From Neorhizobium galegae bv. officinalis (GTDB taxonomy: Bacteria > Pseudomonadota > Alphaproteobacteria > Rhizobiales > Rhizobiaceae): a stretch of DNA of 64,000 nucleotides. The notes under the pieces are model-generated. The model was not told the origin of the DNA. It saw only the letters and a program-made list of their open reading frames with translations, and ran no database searches. Location: NCBI GenBank assembly GCA_000985875.1, contig CCRI01000021.1, positions 39,689 to 103,688 on the forward strand. Direction: 5' to 3'. Shown here in pieces: positions 27,169 through 35,428 of this stretch (positions are counted from its first letter, which is position 1; each line of letters begins with the position of its first letter). The translations under genes and the position numbers were made by a program.

Positions 27169-28358
27169 GTCACGAGTGCCCGTTGCTTGTATTCGGGCGT
27201 GTCCCAAAGGCTGTTCGACATGATGTCCTCAAGGATATCGACGGCCCTGATGACGTCATTCTCGCCAATATAGAGCGGCGTGAAACCGAAGCGGATCGCA
27301 TCCGGCGCGCGGAAATCGCCGATCACGCCGCGGGCGATCAGCGCCTGCATGATCGCGTAACCTTGCGGGTGAAGGAAGGAAATCTGGCTACCGCGCTTCG
27401 TGCCGTCGCGCGGCGAAGCGAGCACCAGCATCGGGCAGCGCCTTTCGACCTCGGCGATAAACAGGTCGCAGAGCTTGATCGACTGCCGGCGCAGGTCCGC
27501 CATCTCGACGCCGTCCCAGGCATCCAGCGCCGCATCGAGCGCGGCGAGGCCAAGGATCGGCGGGGTGCCGACGCGCATCCGGTCGATGCCGCCGCCGGGG
27601 CGGTAGTCGAGATCGAAGGCGAAGGGCGCCTCATGGCCAAGCCAGCCGGAAAGGGCCGGCCGAATTTTGTCCGCATGGCGCGGCGCCACATAGATGAAAG
27701 CCGGCGCGCCGGGGCCGCCGTTGAGGTATTTGTAGGTGCAGCCGACGGCGAAATCGGCTTCCGCACCGGACAGATCGATCGGCAGCGCGCCGGCGGAATG
27801 GGCAAGATCCCAAACGGTGACGGCGCCTGCCGCATGCGCCTTTTTCGTCAGCGCCTTCATGTCGTGCAGACGGCCGGTGCGGTAATCCACTTCGGTCAGC
27901 ATCACCACGGCGACCGTCTCGTCGATTGCGGCCTCCACGGCTTCCGGCTCGACGATCTTCAGCTCATGGCCACGGCCGAGCGAGCCGATCAGGCCTTGGG
28001 CGATATAAAGGTCGGAGGGAAAATTGCCGCTGTCGGAGAGGATGACCTTGCGTTCCGGCACGAGATCGATCGCCGAGGCCAGCGCCTGGTAGACCTTGAT
28101 CGACAGCGTATCGCCCATTACGATCGTGCCTTCGGCAGCGCCGACGAGCTTGCCGACACGGTCACCGATCCGGCGCGGCATCATCATCCAGCCGGCCTTG
28201 TTCCAGCCCTTGATGAGCAGTTCGCCCCATTCGTCGGTCATCAGGCCGGCGACGCGGGCTTTGGCTGAAAGCGGCAGAGGCCCCAGCGAGTTGCCGTCGA
28301 GGTAAATCACGCCTTCCGGCAGGTAGAACAGCGAGCGTGTCTTCGAAAAATCCGTCAT
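27165..28358 (-). CDS. kynU: Kynureninase
   Basis: This 397-residue PLP enzyme cleaves kynurenine to anthranilate and alanine. It starts SKTRSLFYLPEGVIYLDGNSLG (key part YLDGNSLGPLP), has VWDLAHSAGALP with the PLP-contacting Asp, and the PLP Lys in CTYKYLNGGPG. ATG 28358 is chosen because AAGGTG lies nine bases upstream. It is first in the minus-strand kyn operon; a double palindromic operator lies 38-59 bases upstream. No anthranilate dioxygenase or 3-hydroxyanthranilate genes are seen, so the fate of anthranilate is open. Confidence 0.95.
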   Translation of the reverse strand: MTDFSKTRSLFYLPEGVIYLDGNSLGPLPLSAKARVAGLMTDEWGELLIKGWNKAGWMMMPRRIGDRVGKLVGAAEGTIVMGDTLSIKVYQALASAIDLVPERKVILSDSGNFPSDLYIAQGLIGSLGRGHELKIVEPEAVEAAIDETVAVVMLTEVDYRTGRLHDMKALTKKAHAAGAVTVWDLAHSAGALPIDLSGAEADFAVGCTYKYLNGGPGAPAFIYVAPRHADKIRPALSGWLGHEAPFAFDLDYRPGGGIDRMRVGTPPILGLAALDAALDAWDGVEMADLRRQSIKLCDLFIAEVERRCPMLVLASPRDGTKRGSQISFLHPQGYAIMQALIARGVIGDFRAPDAIRFGFTPLYIGENDVIRAVDILEDIMSNSLWDTPEYKQRALVT

Positions 28359-28395
28359 GGCAAACACCTTTTGGTGCATTTTGCCTATCAACAAA

Positions 28396-28417
28396 TTGAT
28401 CTTTGATCAAGGATCAA
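28396..28417. promoter_or_regulatory. Two overlapping operators upstream of kynU
   Basis: TTGATCTTTGATCAA (28396-28410) shares eight bases with a second palindrome, TTGATCAAGGATCAA (28403-28417). Three GATCAA or TTGATC half-sites are thus stacked at seven-base spacing. The first copy is identical to the operator at 15719. The tandem arrangement suggests tighter control of kynU-kynA than of the other units. Confidence 0.75.
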
Positions 28418-28425
28418 ATCGAGGG

Positions 28426-28701
28426 AGACGTTCGGCCAAGCGCGACGTCGAGATCCGCGCATTGGGTCTCAACCTCGTCGTCAGTGCGATCGTCCATTGG
28501 AATACCGTTTATCTCCACCGTGCAATCACACAGCTGAAGCGAGCGGGTCGAGACATGCCTGACACTCTGTCGAAGCACATCTCGCCGCTCAGTTGGGAAC
28601 GCATCGACCTTACCGGCATCTACACCTGGGATGCCGAACATCAGATGCCGAACGGATTTCGATCGCTTCGTATGCCAGCCGGGCTGCGGCGGGTCGCATA
28701 A
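28426..28701 (+). pseudogene. tnpA: Tn3-family transposase tnpA, C-terminal fragment
   Basis: The plus strand encodes the end of a Tn3 transposase: LNLVVSAIVHWNTVYLHRAI, then LSKHISPLSWERIDLTGIY, and the final FRSLRMP. All upstream domains are missing. It starts within ten bases of the kynU operator, so the kyn block was joined to this transposon by deletion or inversion. A 38-base terminal repeat follows 17 bases after the stop codon, as in complete Tn3 elements. Confidence 0.85.
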
Positions 28702-28718
28702 GTACTCAATCTGTTCGC

Positions 28719-28756
28719 CTTAGCGTACGATTTCGGACTGCTCTTATTCCGACCCC
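28719..28756 (+). repeat. Tn3-family 38-bp terminal inverted repeat
   Basis: The segment begins CTTAGCGTACGATTTCGGAC and ends CCGACCCC, exactly 38 bases. These are the inner and outer ends expected of a Tn3-family repeat (a GGGG outer tip and a TAAG inner end when read inward). It marks the right border of the former transposon. The matching left repeat was not found in the window by eye. Confidence 0.8.
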
Positions 28757-28868
28757 AAACACGCAGGTTCAGGTCGCGACAACCATCGGCTCGCGGAAAT
28801 TGGAACAAGAACCGGCTAAAGATGTTATGCTGGTTCCACAATGCGGAGAAGCTGTTAGGAGAGAAAGC

Positions 28869-29747
28869 ATGACAAGATGCGAAATAACTCACCGTCGGGC
28901 GACCATTGGAAGGCGCACGCTGTTTCTCCGGGAAGCGGGACCGACCGACGCTCCTGTCCTGCTCCTGCCGCACGGATACCCATGTTCTTCCTATCAGTAC
29001 CGGAGGCTAATGCCGGCGCTTGCCGATCAGTGGCGCACCGTCGCCTTCGACTGGCCAGGTTTTGGCTACAGCGATACGCCTGATCCCGCCGAGTTCGGCT
29101 ATGACTTCGACGCTTACGCCGAGGTGCTCTACGACGTCGCTGAGGCGCTCCGTCTGGAGCGCTACGCGCTCTGGCTCCACGACTACGGATCGCAGATCGG
29201 TCTTCGGCATGCCATCGCCCACCCGGAGCGGATCGCCGCGCTGATCATCCAGAACGGTGACATCTACGAAGACGTGCTCGGCCCTAAATACGGGACGATC
29301 AAAGCGTGGTGGGCCGACAAGTCGCCCGAGAAGCACCGCCCTCTCGAGGAGGCCGTAAGCGAAGACGGGTTTCGCAAGGAGTTCCTCGGCGAGGTCTCGG
29401 AGGAGGTAGCAAGCCGAGTCCCTCCTGACCTTTGGAAGCTGCATTGGCCGCTCATGGACACGCCGACACGCAAGATGGTGTCAGTCGGCCTTATGGAAAA
29501 GCTGGAGGAGAACCTCGACTGGTTCCCGCGCTATCAAGCCTATCTGCGCGAGCACCGCCCCCCGACGCTAGTGGTGTGGGGCCCGCAGGACGGCTACATG
29601 CCCGAGGCGTCGGCGCGAGCCTACCAGCGCGATCTCCCCGACGCCGAGTTCCACATTCTCGACGATGCCGGGCACTGGCTGCTGGAGACACATTTCGAAC
29701 AGGCGCTACCGCTCGTCCGCGGGTTCCTCTCTCGGGCGCTCCGATGA
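28869..29747 (+). CDS. Alpha/beta hydrolase with Asp nucleophile (haloalkane dehalogenase / epoxide hydrolase-like)
   Basis: This 292-residue protein has the oxyanion motif LLPHGYPCSSYQYR, then FDWPGFGYSDTP. The nucleophile elbow LWLHDYGSQIGL near residue 105 carries Asp in place of Ser. The acid and His lie in VVWGPQDGYMP and DDAGHWLLETH. Asp nucleophiles occur in haloalkane dehalogenases and soluble epoxide hydrolases. ATG 28869 follows GGAGAG. The gene stands just outside the Tn3 border and heads a small group of possible detoxification genes. Confidence 0.85.
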   Translation: MTRCEITHRRATIGRRTLFLREAGPTDAPVLLLPHGYPCSSYQYRRLMPALADQWRTVAFDWPGFGYSDTPDPAEFGYDFDAYAEVLYDVAEALRLERYALWLHDYGSQIGLRHAIAHPERIAALIIQNGDIYEDVLGPKYGTIKAWWADKSPEKHRPLEEAVSEDGFRKEFLGEVSEEVASRVPPDLWKLHWPLMDTPTRKMVSVGLMEKLEENLDWFPRYQAYLREHRPPTLVVWGPQDGYMPEASARAYQRDLPDAEFHILDDAGHWLLETHFEQALPLVRGFLSRALR

Positions 29748-29787
29748 TTGCGCCTCTAAGAAAAATCTCGGACTAAAGGAGGCATAC

Positions 29788-30114
29788 ATGGTTACGAAGC
29801 CCACAATTGCACGCATCTGGCGCGGCCGTACGCGCCGCGACGTCGCCGACAGCTACGAGCCTTATTTGCGAGCCGAGGGCATTCCTCCGCTTCAGGAGGT
29901 TGCCCTCGGCGTCCAGCTCTTTCGGGAGGACCGGGACGAGGTGACGTGGTTCACGACTATCTCCTACTGGCCTGACATCGAGGCAATGACCGCCTTCACG
30001 AAGGGAGATCCGATCAAAGTTCATCATCTCGATCGCGACGCCGAGTTCCTCATCGAACTGCCGGAGCGCATTGAGCTCCATCGCATCCTGGTGCACGATC
30101 CGAGCCTTCGTTGA
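29788..30114 (+). CDS. Small dimeric alpha/beta-barrel-like protein (antibiotic-biosynthesis-monooxygenase type)
   Basis: This 108-residue protein has the length and pattern of ABM-fold proteins: ARIWRGRTRRDVADSYEPYL, then EVTWFTTISYWPDIEAMTAF and a C-terminal His-rich segment. AAAGGAGG is 6-12 bases before ATG 29788. It follows the hydrolase by 40 bases and is probably co-transcribed. Such proteins oxidise aromatics or are structural; the substrate is unknown. Confidence 0.7.
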   Translation: MVTKPTIARIWRGRTRRDVADSYEPYLRAEGIPPLQEVALGVQLFREDRDEVTWFTTISYWPDIEAMTAFTKGDPIKVHHLDRDAEFLIELPERIELHRILVHDPSLR

Positions 30115-30211
30115 CTAGGTCCGATCTCAGCCTGCCGGCGACGAGCGTCGACCACAGCGGAGTTCGCATTGTGTTGGTGCAACGGCGCCGATCAGAAGAA
30201 CGAAAGCCAAT

Positions 30212-30766
30212 ATGATATCACTGCCCCATCGGATTTCTGGCAACCTGGCGCTTGATCTCGCCAACACCATCAGTTGGCGCAACACGAGTCGGGAAGTTGA
30301 CCATCTGGCAACCTTCGATGACGTCGTGGCATGGTCGAAAGAAGTCGGATTGATCGGCGATAACTTCGTCTTATCGCCGCCGGAGCAAAAGACGCTGTAC
30401 GAGCAGGTGCTTGCGCTTCGCAAGGCAATTAGCGCCGCGGGATCGGCGATAGCGAACAACCTCCATCCGCCACGGCCAGATTTGGATGTCATTCGCGACG
30501 TTGCCGCGTTGGCCCTGCGCCAGGCGTCGCTTTCCGGAACCCCGTCCACGTTGCATTTCGAGGGCATCTATCGTGTGACCGGCGCCATCGCATGGTCCGC
30601 GCTCGACCTGCTTCGGGGAGACGAACTCTCCCGACTGAAGCAATGTCCACCTGACGATTGTCACTGGCTGTTCATCGATCGCACAAAGAACGGCTCGAGG
30701 CGCTGGTGCGACATGGGCACATGCGGCAATCGCGCCAAGAAGATGACGCACAGAGCCTCCCGTTAA
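30212..30766 (+). CDS. CGNR zinc-finger / ABATE-domain protein (probable stress-response regulator)
   Basis: This 184-residue protein begins with the ABATE pattern (GNLALDLANTISWR) and ends with a CGNR zinc-finger, WCDMGTCGNRAKK, which also includes an upstream Cys in LKQCPPDDCHWLF. CGNR proteins are thought to be DNA-binding regulators of small stress operons. It lies in the middle of the hydrolase/monooxygenase group and may control it. The reading frame is intact. Confidence 0.8.
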   Translation: MISLPHRISGNLALDLANTISWRNTSREVDHLATFDDVVAWSKEVGLIGDNFVLSPPEQKTLYEQVLALRKAISAAGSAIANNLHPPRPDLDVIRDVAALALRQASLSGTPSTLHFEGIYRVTGAIAWSALDLLRGDELSRLKQCPPDDCHWLFIDRTKNGSRRWCDMGTCGNRAKKMTHRASR

Positions 30767-30831
30767 TCCGAGACAGTGCCGATGAGCAGATACCGGGACT
30801 CCGCACTGTGATTAAACCAGGATGAGGACCG

Positions 30832-31185
30832 ATGATTACCTGTGTGTTGGAATACCGCATTGATTGGACGAAGCAGGCGGAGTTCGAAGCTTGGTGCAGA
30901 ATGTGGCTTGAGCTCATCCCCGAGTTTGGAGGCGTCCATCATGGGTACTTCCTGCCCGGCGAGGGACATAGCGATGTAGCGCTCGGTCTATTCTCGTTTC
31001 GATCTCTGGCCGAATATGAAGCCTATCGGATCAAAGCGAAATCCCATCCCGGGGCGCTCTCGGCAGACGAGTATAAAGCAGAGACCGGACGTCTCCGCTC
31101 GTGGGATCGTCGGTTCTTCACCCCGCTTTTCCCCAGCCAGAACACGCCGGCCTGGAGCGAGCACATAAAGGGAGTTTCATCGTGA
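30832..31185 (+). CDS. NIPSNAP family protein
   Basis: This 117-residue protein has the NIPSNAP/dimeric alpha-beta barrel pattern: VLEYRIDWTKQAEFEAW, IPEFGGVHHGYFLPGEGH and FRSLAEYEAYRIKAK. The function of the family is not clear. It ends overlapping the GTG start of the epoxide hydrolase gene by four bases, so the two were one operon. GAGGACC lies before ATG 30832. Confidence 0.75.
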   Translation: MITCVLEYRIDWTKQAEFEAWCRMWLELIPEFGGVHHGYFLPGEGHSDVALGLFSFRSLAEYEAYRIKAKSHPGALSADEYKAETGRLRSWDRRFFTPLFPSQNTPAWSEHIKGVSS

Positions 31186-32336
31186 GCGGGAGCGCCTCGA
31201 CACGTGTATTGCAATACCATTTGCCGGACTTCACGCTCGCCATTGAAGATCTGAAACGACGTGTCGACGCCACGCAGTGGCCAAATTCTGTCTATGCCGA
31301 CGATTGGAGCCGTGGCGTGCCGAAGAGTTACCTGCAAACGGTGGCTCACTATTGGGTCCACGGTTTCGACTGGGAGCTTTGGCAGGCCCGGCTGTCTGGG
31401 ATGCCACATTTCAGAACCGAGATCGAAGGCCAACCAATCCATTTTCTGCACTATCGTTCGGACCGTCCCGACGCGATGCCGCTCGTGATGACGCACGGTT
31501 GGCCAAGCTCATTCATGGAGTTCGACCAGGTTATCCCAGCGCTGCTGAACGGAAATGGCAAGATCTGTTTCAACCTGGTCATCCCGTCCTTGCCCGGATT
31601 TGGCTTTTCCAGCCCGTTGCAGAGCTTTGGATGGAACCACCGCCGTATCGCGGCCGCCTGGGGACAATTGATGGGCCAGCTCGGCTAGGAGGAATTTGGC
31701 GCCTGCGGAGGGGATACTGGATCTTTGGTTGCACCAGCTCTTGCAAGCTTATTTCCCCAGCGGGTGGTGGGAGTCCACGTCAACGGAGGTCTCCTGCGGC
31801 CCCACTTGACTGCAGACGAGTATCTGGGATTGCGCGCCGATGAGCGCCGTCGATTTGATTTCGCGACCGAACTGCTGCGGCTTGGAACTGGATATGCGCA
31901 CATTCAGGCCACCCGTCCTCAGCCGGTCGGTTATGCCCTCACCGACTCCCCCGTCGGTTTGCTGGCCTGGATAATCGAAAAGTACAAGGAATGGACTGAT
32001 CCGCGAAAACCCTTGCCAGAGGAGGCCGTCGATCTCAATGATATCCTTTCGACCGTCTCCTTATACTGGCTGACCAACACAGCAGCGTCGTCCGCGAATC
32101 TCTATTACGAAGTTCGTGCCGAAAAACAGATGATGTCTCCTCTGCCACGGACTGAGGTTCCAACGGGGATTGCTGTATTCCCAACCGATCCCGTTCTGCG
32201 CCACCGCGCTGACCAGGAATTCAACGTCGTCCATTGGAATGAATACGACCGCGGCGGACATTTCGCCGCCATCGAAGCGCCTGACCTCTACTCGGCTGAC
32301 CTGCTCGAGTTTTTCAGTTCGCTCGAGCGCTCGTAA
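31182..32336 (+). pseudogene. Epoxide hydrolase (EHN type) interrupted by one in-frame amber codon
   Basis: The 384-codon frame has an EHN N-terminal domain (DFTLAIEDLKRRVDATQWP), the oxyanion motif LVMTHGWPSSFMEF, the nucleophile in ACGGDTGSLVAPAL and a C-terminal His near DRGGHFAAIEAPD. TAG at 31686-31688 (codon 169) interrupts it in LMGQLG-stop-EEFGACGGD, where relatives usually have LGYERYG. The sequence downstream of TAG is conserved and open to the natural stop. A single Tyr-to-amber change explains it. The product would lack the catalytic Asp unless the stop is read through. Confidence 0.85.
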
Positions 32337-32339
32337 AGA

Positions 32340-32940
32340 AGAAGTGGAACGCTCCGATCGCTTGCTCTTGAACCTACCGCTGGCAAGCGCCGTGAAGCTC
32401 TGTTTCCTCGCAAGGATCGAACCACGGCGATCGCGCGCTTCTTCGTGCATGTTGACGGGTGTGGCTGCGAGAACACGTGTAACTAAAGACGTGAGAAAAC
32501 GAGTCGGCGACAGATCATCTGGTGTCCGCTCTTCCAGGATCGATACCTTTGGAAGGGCCTTGACGATTGCCTCGACAGTGCTGTCAGGAAGATGCGCGAT
32601 CTCGCCCTCGGCGGGATCTTCGATCGGCTGAGGGCCCGGTTCTAATATACCTTCGGTGGGTTCTTGCTCGTCGGCCGCCGACAGTACCGGATCGGTCGAA
32701 TAGTCCATCAACACCAGGCAGGTGGAGTGATACGCATCGTCCTCGCGGCCAAGCTTGGCGAGAAGATCGAACAGCCACTCCGCCGTTTTCGGTTCCTTAT
32801 CCAGGATATCGGAGCGCAGGCCAAACAGAAACCCTAGTGCCGCAAGCGGGTGGCGCAAGCGAAGGTTCTTGGCATCGCCATAGGATTCCTCGATGCGGTT
32901 TGGCGCGCTCTTCCCGTAGGACGAGAACTAACAGGCCGCC
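32340..32940 (-). pseudogene. Fragment of an unrecognised protein gene, fused to solute-binding-protein debris
   Basis: The minus strand is open from about 32935 with APNRIEESYGDAKNLRLRHP, then ALGFLFGLRSDIL and WLFDLLAKLGREDDAYHST, and DLSPTRFLTSLVTRV near the end. The sequence is helical, acidic and protein-like but I cannot name the family. It has no start codon with a ribosome site, directly follows the broken solute-binding protein, and overlaps the end of the epoxide hydrolase frame, so it is a truncated piece. A TetR-like ligand domain was considered but not supported. Confidence 0.4.
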
Positions 32941-33590
32941 GTTGAAAACATTGTCAACTGGTTGGCCAGACGCTTTCGCAGGCGCAATACGGCTGTCCCA
33001 AGCCACGCCCATAGTGCACTCGCCGCTTGCCAACACATCAACAGCTTGCGCACCAGTCGTCCACCACACCGAAACGCTCGACTTGATCTGATCGAGCTTC
33101 TTAAAGGCGCGATCGACGTCAAGCGGGTAAAGCTTCTCTGGGCTAACACCATCAGCGAGCAATGCCGATTCAAGCAGAATATAAGGCTGACGCTGCATGC
33201 TCCGCGGTCCCGGAAAGGCTTTGAGATCAAAGAAATCGGCCCAACTCTTCGGCGCCGGTTTACTGCCGGAAACTGCTTCGTGTTGAGCGCAATATTTGAT
33301 GAGCAATATTGGAAGCCGACATGATATTCCCCGGCAGCGGCGCCGGAATACTGGCTTTTTTTGACCTTGCTGTAGTCGATCGGCACGACGGCATTGATAT
33401 CGAGAAGCTCGTCCAGCTGGGCATGGCAGGAAGGCCAAAATATCCCACTCGACCTGCCCGCTTTCGACCATAGCTTTATGCTTTGCAAGCGTGTAGTTGG
33501 CTTCGATGATTTTGATACCGGTTTCGGCGGTGAAGGGCTCCCAGAAAACTTTCTTGGAGTTTGCTGCGAATGTTCCCCCGACTGAATGAC
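32941..33590 (-). pseudogene. Polyamine/iron-type ABC solute-binding protein, truncated with two frameshifts
   Basis: Read on the minus strand, three frames join into one SBP. VGGTFAANSKKVFWEPFTAE and EVDWDILAF-like text (GQVEWDILAF) are in the first; DINAVVPIDYSKVKKSQYSG and QYCSSNIALNTK follow after a shift near 33440. APKSWADFFDLKAFPGPRSM through ASGECTMGVAWDSRI follows after a second shift near 33265. The signal peptide and the C-terminus are missing. Relatives bind spermidine, putrescine or ferric ions. No intact transporter partners are nearby. Confidence 0.75.
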
Positions 33591-33599
33591 ATTTAACGT

Positions 33600-34206
33600 T
33601 CCCCTGATTGGTGTGACTTTTAGTCAATTCACCCAGAGTGACCGCTTCAATCGTAATGATTGCGCCTGGTCGGCTCGGTGTGCGAAAAAATCTGTCAGGA
33701 AGATCGGCACCTTCAAAGTACCGCCTTGACAGATATCCCAGAACCACTTTGGGGATACTGAAATAAGAAATGCTTGGCTTCTGATGGCTTCCATGCGCTT
33801 AAAAGCGACTTCGGACTGGGCCCGCGAAGAGCTTCACTCTTCGCCGCCCGCTTGGCTAAGCAGGTTTCAAATTCTGCGTGTGATCTGCATATTCAACGGT
33901 CGAGCGCAACCGCTTGGCATTTCAGATCTGCTCGATCAACTTGGCCACACTTATGCTCGTACCGCGACCAGTTCGATATCAAGACTCTGATGCCGCAGGA
34001 GTGGGAAGACCGGAAGAGGGGGCCGAAGGCGGCTACTGAATGAGCCAACCAGAGGTCACTGCAGTAGTTGCAGAAACTTAAGCTCATGAGCGACGAAATA
34101 TCAGCCGGTCGCCGGTTCGAGTCCTTTCAAGGCGGAAGCATCCTGTGAATCAGGGATTATCGGGGAGAGCATGCGCATCGAATCGGTTCGCCAAAGCCTT
34201 GATTTC
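33600..34206. other. Stretch without a supported gene
   Basis: About 600 bases with short frames only. A plus-strand frame at 33784-33990 encodes WLSRFQILRVICIFNGRAQ and DLLDQLGHTYARTATSSI, faintly like a helix-turn-helix regulator start, but it stops early and has no partner frame I could extend. A GGTTCGAGTCC word near 34110 resembles a tRNA T-loop without the rest of a tRNA. Confidence 0.4.
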
Positions 34207-34425
34207 TTACAGAAGGCTGTCGATAGCGGCTCTCACGAAGGCTAACATCGCTTTATCAATCAGCCGGCCATCCACGATCTTTTGAAATACTGTTGGAATA
34301 ACGATCTCAGGATGAGGAACGACCCTCGAGAGGGTCGCGCTCAGCGACGCCCGAATTTGTATCTGGGCCCTTACACCTCCTGTCGCGGCGTGCGAGGAGG
34401 TCACAATCAGCAGCTTAGCTTCCAA
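34207..34425 (-). pseudogene. C-terminal fragment, possibly of an NADPH-dependent FMN reductase
   Basis: The frame encodes LLIVTSSHAATGGVRAQIQI and ASLSATLSRVVPHPEIVIP, then VFQKIVDGRL. This resembles the C-terminal part of flavin reductase-type proteins that often lie divergent to MarR genes. An in-frame stop precedes the first codon, so the N-terminal two thirds are missing and the fragment abuts the MarR start. Assignment is tentative. Confidence 0.35.
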
Positions 34426-34427
34426 TC

Positions 34428-34903
34428 ATGGCTAGAACGGGCGCAGACCTTGCACTTCTCTTACTTGGCGGCTTTCGGGTCCTCGCCGATGCGGCGACGG
34501 ATGAACTGGCCCGCCGAGGCTACGTGGATATGCGTCCTGCGCATGATTTCGCCATGCGTGCAATTGCAGCCAGCGCGGATAATGCTTCGGAGCTGGGCCG
34601 CCGCCTCTCAATCTCCAAACAGGCGGCGGCCAAAACAATTTCGCTGCTCGAGGAACGAGGTTACCTGGCACGTGCCTATGATCACACCGATGCTAGACGC
34701 AAACCGCTTTATGTAACGGAGTTCGGACACGCCGTTATGCGGGAGGGCGAAGCCATCTTCGAGGAATTGCGTGCCGATTGGGAGAGACAGTTAGGAACTG
34801 AAGACTGAAAAAGCTGGAAAGTACCCTTATCGCGCTCGTCGGGGCGACGCCCATTCGTATTGATGCACCGGGACGGATACTCTCGGTAACCGATGAAGCA
34901 TAA
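34428..34903 (+). pseudogene. MarR family regulator with a one-base deletion near the C-terminus
   Basis: The frame from ATG 34428 gives 126 residues with the MarR winged helix: ELGRRLSISKQAAAKTISLL and ERGYLARAYDHTDARRK. It stops at 34808 after RQLGTED. In the next frame LKKLESTLIALVGATPIRID continues the usual C-terminal dimer helix to a stop at 34903. One missing base in GAAGACTGAAAAAG explains the break. The DNA-binding core is complete, so the shortened protein might still fold, but loss of the dimer helix makes activity doubtful. Confidence 0.75.
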
Positions 34904-35109
34904 CGCGCTCGAACATCAGGCCGTCGTCGCAAGGACGTTTTCCGACAGAATTCTATTTACTGAGTTCGCAAACAGGCTCCCGGCAACGTTCATCGATCCG
35001 CTGCGAAATTGAGCGCGATACCTTTGCCAGGAGCATTCAGGTCGAGCCATTATCCAGCGGAACCGGTGTCGGATTCAGTCGATCAGACTGCCAGCGATCA
35101 TTCTCCCGA

Positions 35110-35418
35110 TCAGGTTGATCCGGGCAACTTGCTGGGAGCTGTCGAAACTTCCAAATTGAGCATAAGGGGAGCTGTGTCGACATCGACCAGTTCGACAGCG
35201 CGCGGTTTCTTAAGCGCAGCGGCGTGGCGCTTCGCCGGTTTCCTCGGCGGCAGATCCGAGGAAAGCTCCAAAGGTTCGCGATTGGGGCGAGTTATGTCGT
35301 CCGCCTCGACCGAGACGACATCGGGCTCGAGTACAACATCGACCGCAGATTTTGCCAGTGAGGCACGTGGCGGTTCGCTGAAGGCGGGGGGCGCTCGACC
35401 AGGCTCGAATCTCATCAT
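35110..35418 (-). CDS. Hypothetical Pro/Ala/Val-rich protein
   Basis: This 102-residue frame starts at ATG 35418 with GAGGT eight bases upstream, ten bases after the preceding gene. It is rich in Pro, Val and charged residues (PPAFSEPPRASLAKSAV, LPPRKPAKRHAAALKKP) with no transmembrane helix or recognised domain; it looks disordered. The opposite strand is also open here, so coding status is uncertain. I do not recognise it. Confidence 0.4.
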   Translation of the reverse strand: MMRFEPGRAPPAFSEPPRASLAKSAVDVVLEPDVVSVEADDITRPNREPLELSSDLPPRKPAKRHAAALKKPRAVELVDVDTAPLMLNLEVSTAPSKLPGST

Positions 35419-35428
35419 TTCGCAAACC

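Noticed and set aside
33784..33990. Short plus-strand frame that could be a helix-turn-helix regulator start.
   Set aside because: Weak pattern only, with no ribosome site and no continuation in any frame.
34090..34140. GGTTCGAGTCC word resembling a tRNA T-loop, possibly an attachment-site remnant.
   Set aside because: The bases on either side do not pair as a T stem, there is no CCA end or acceptor stem, and no second copy was found.
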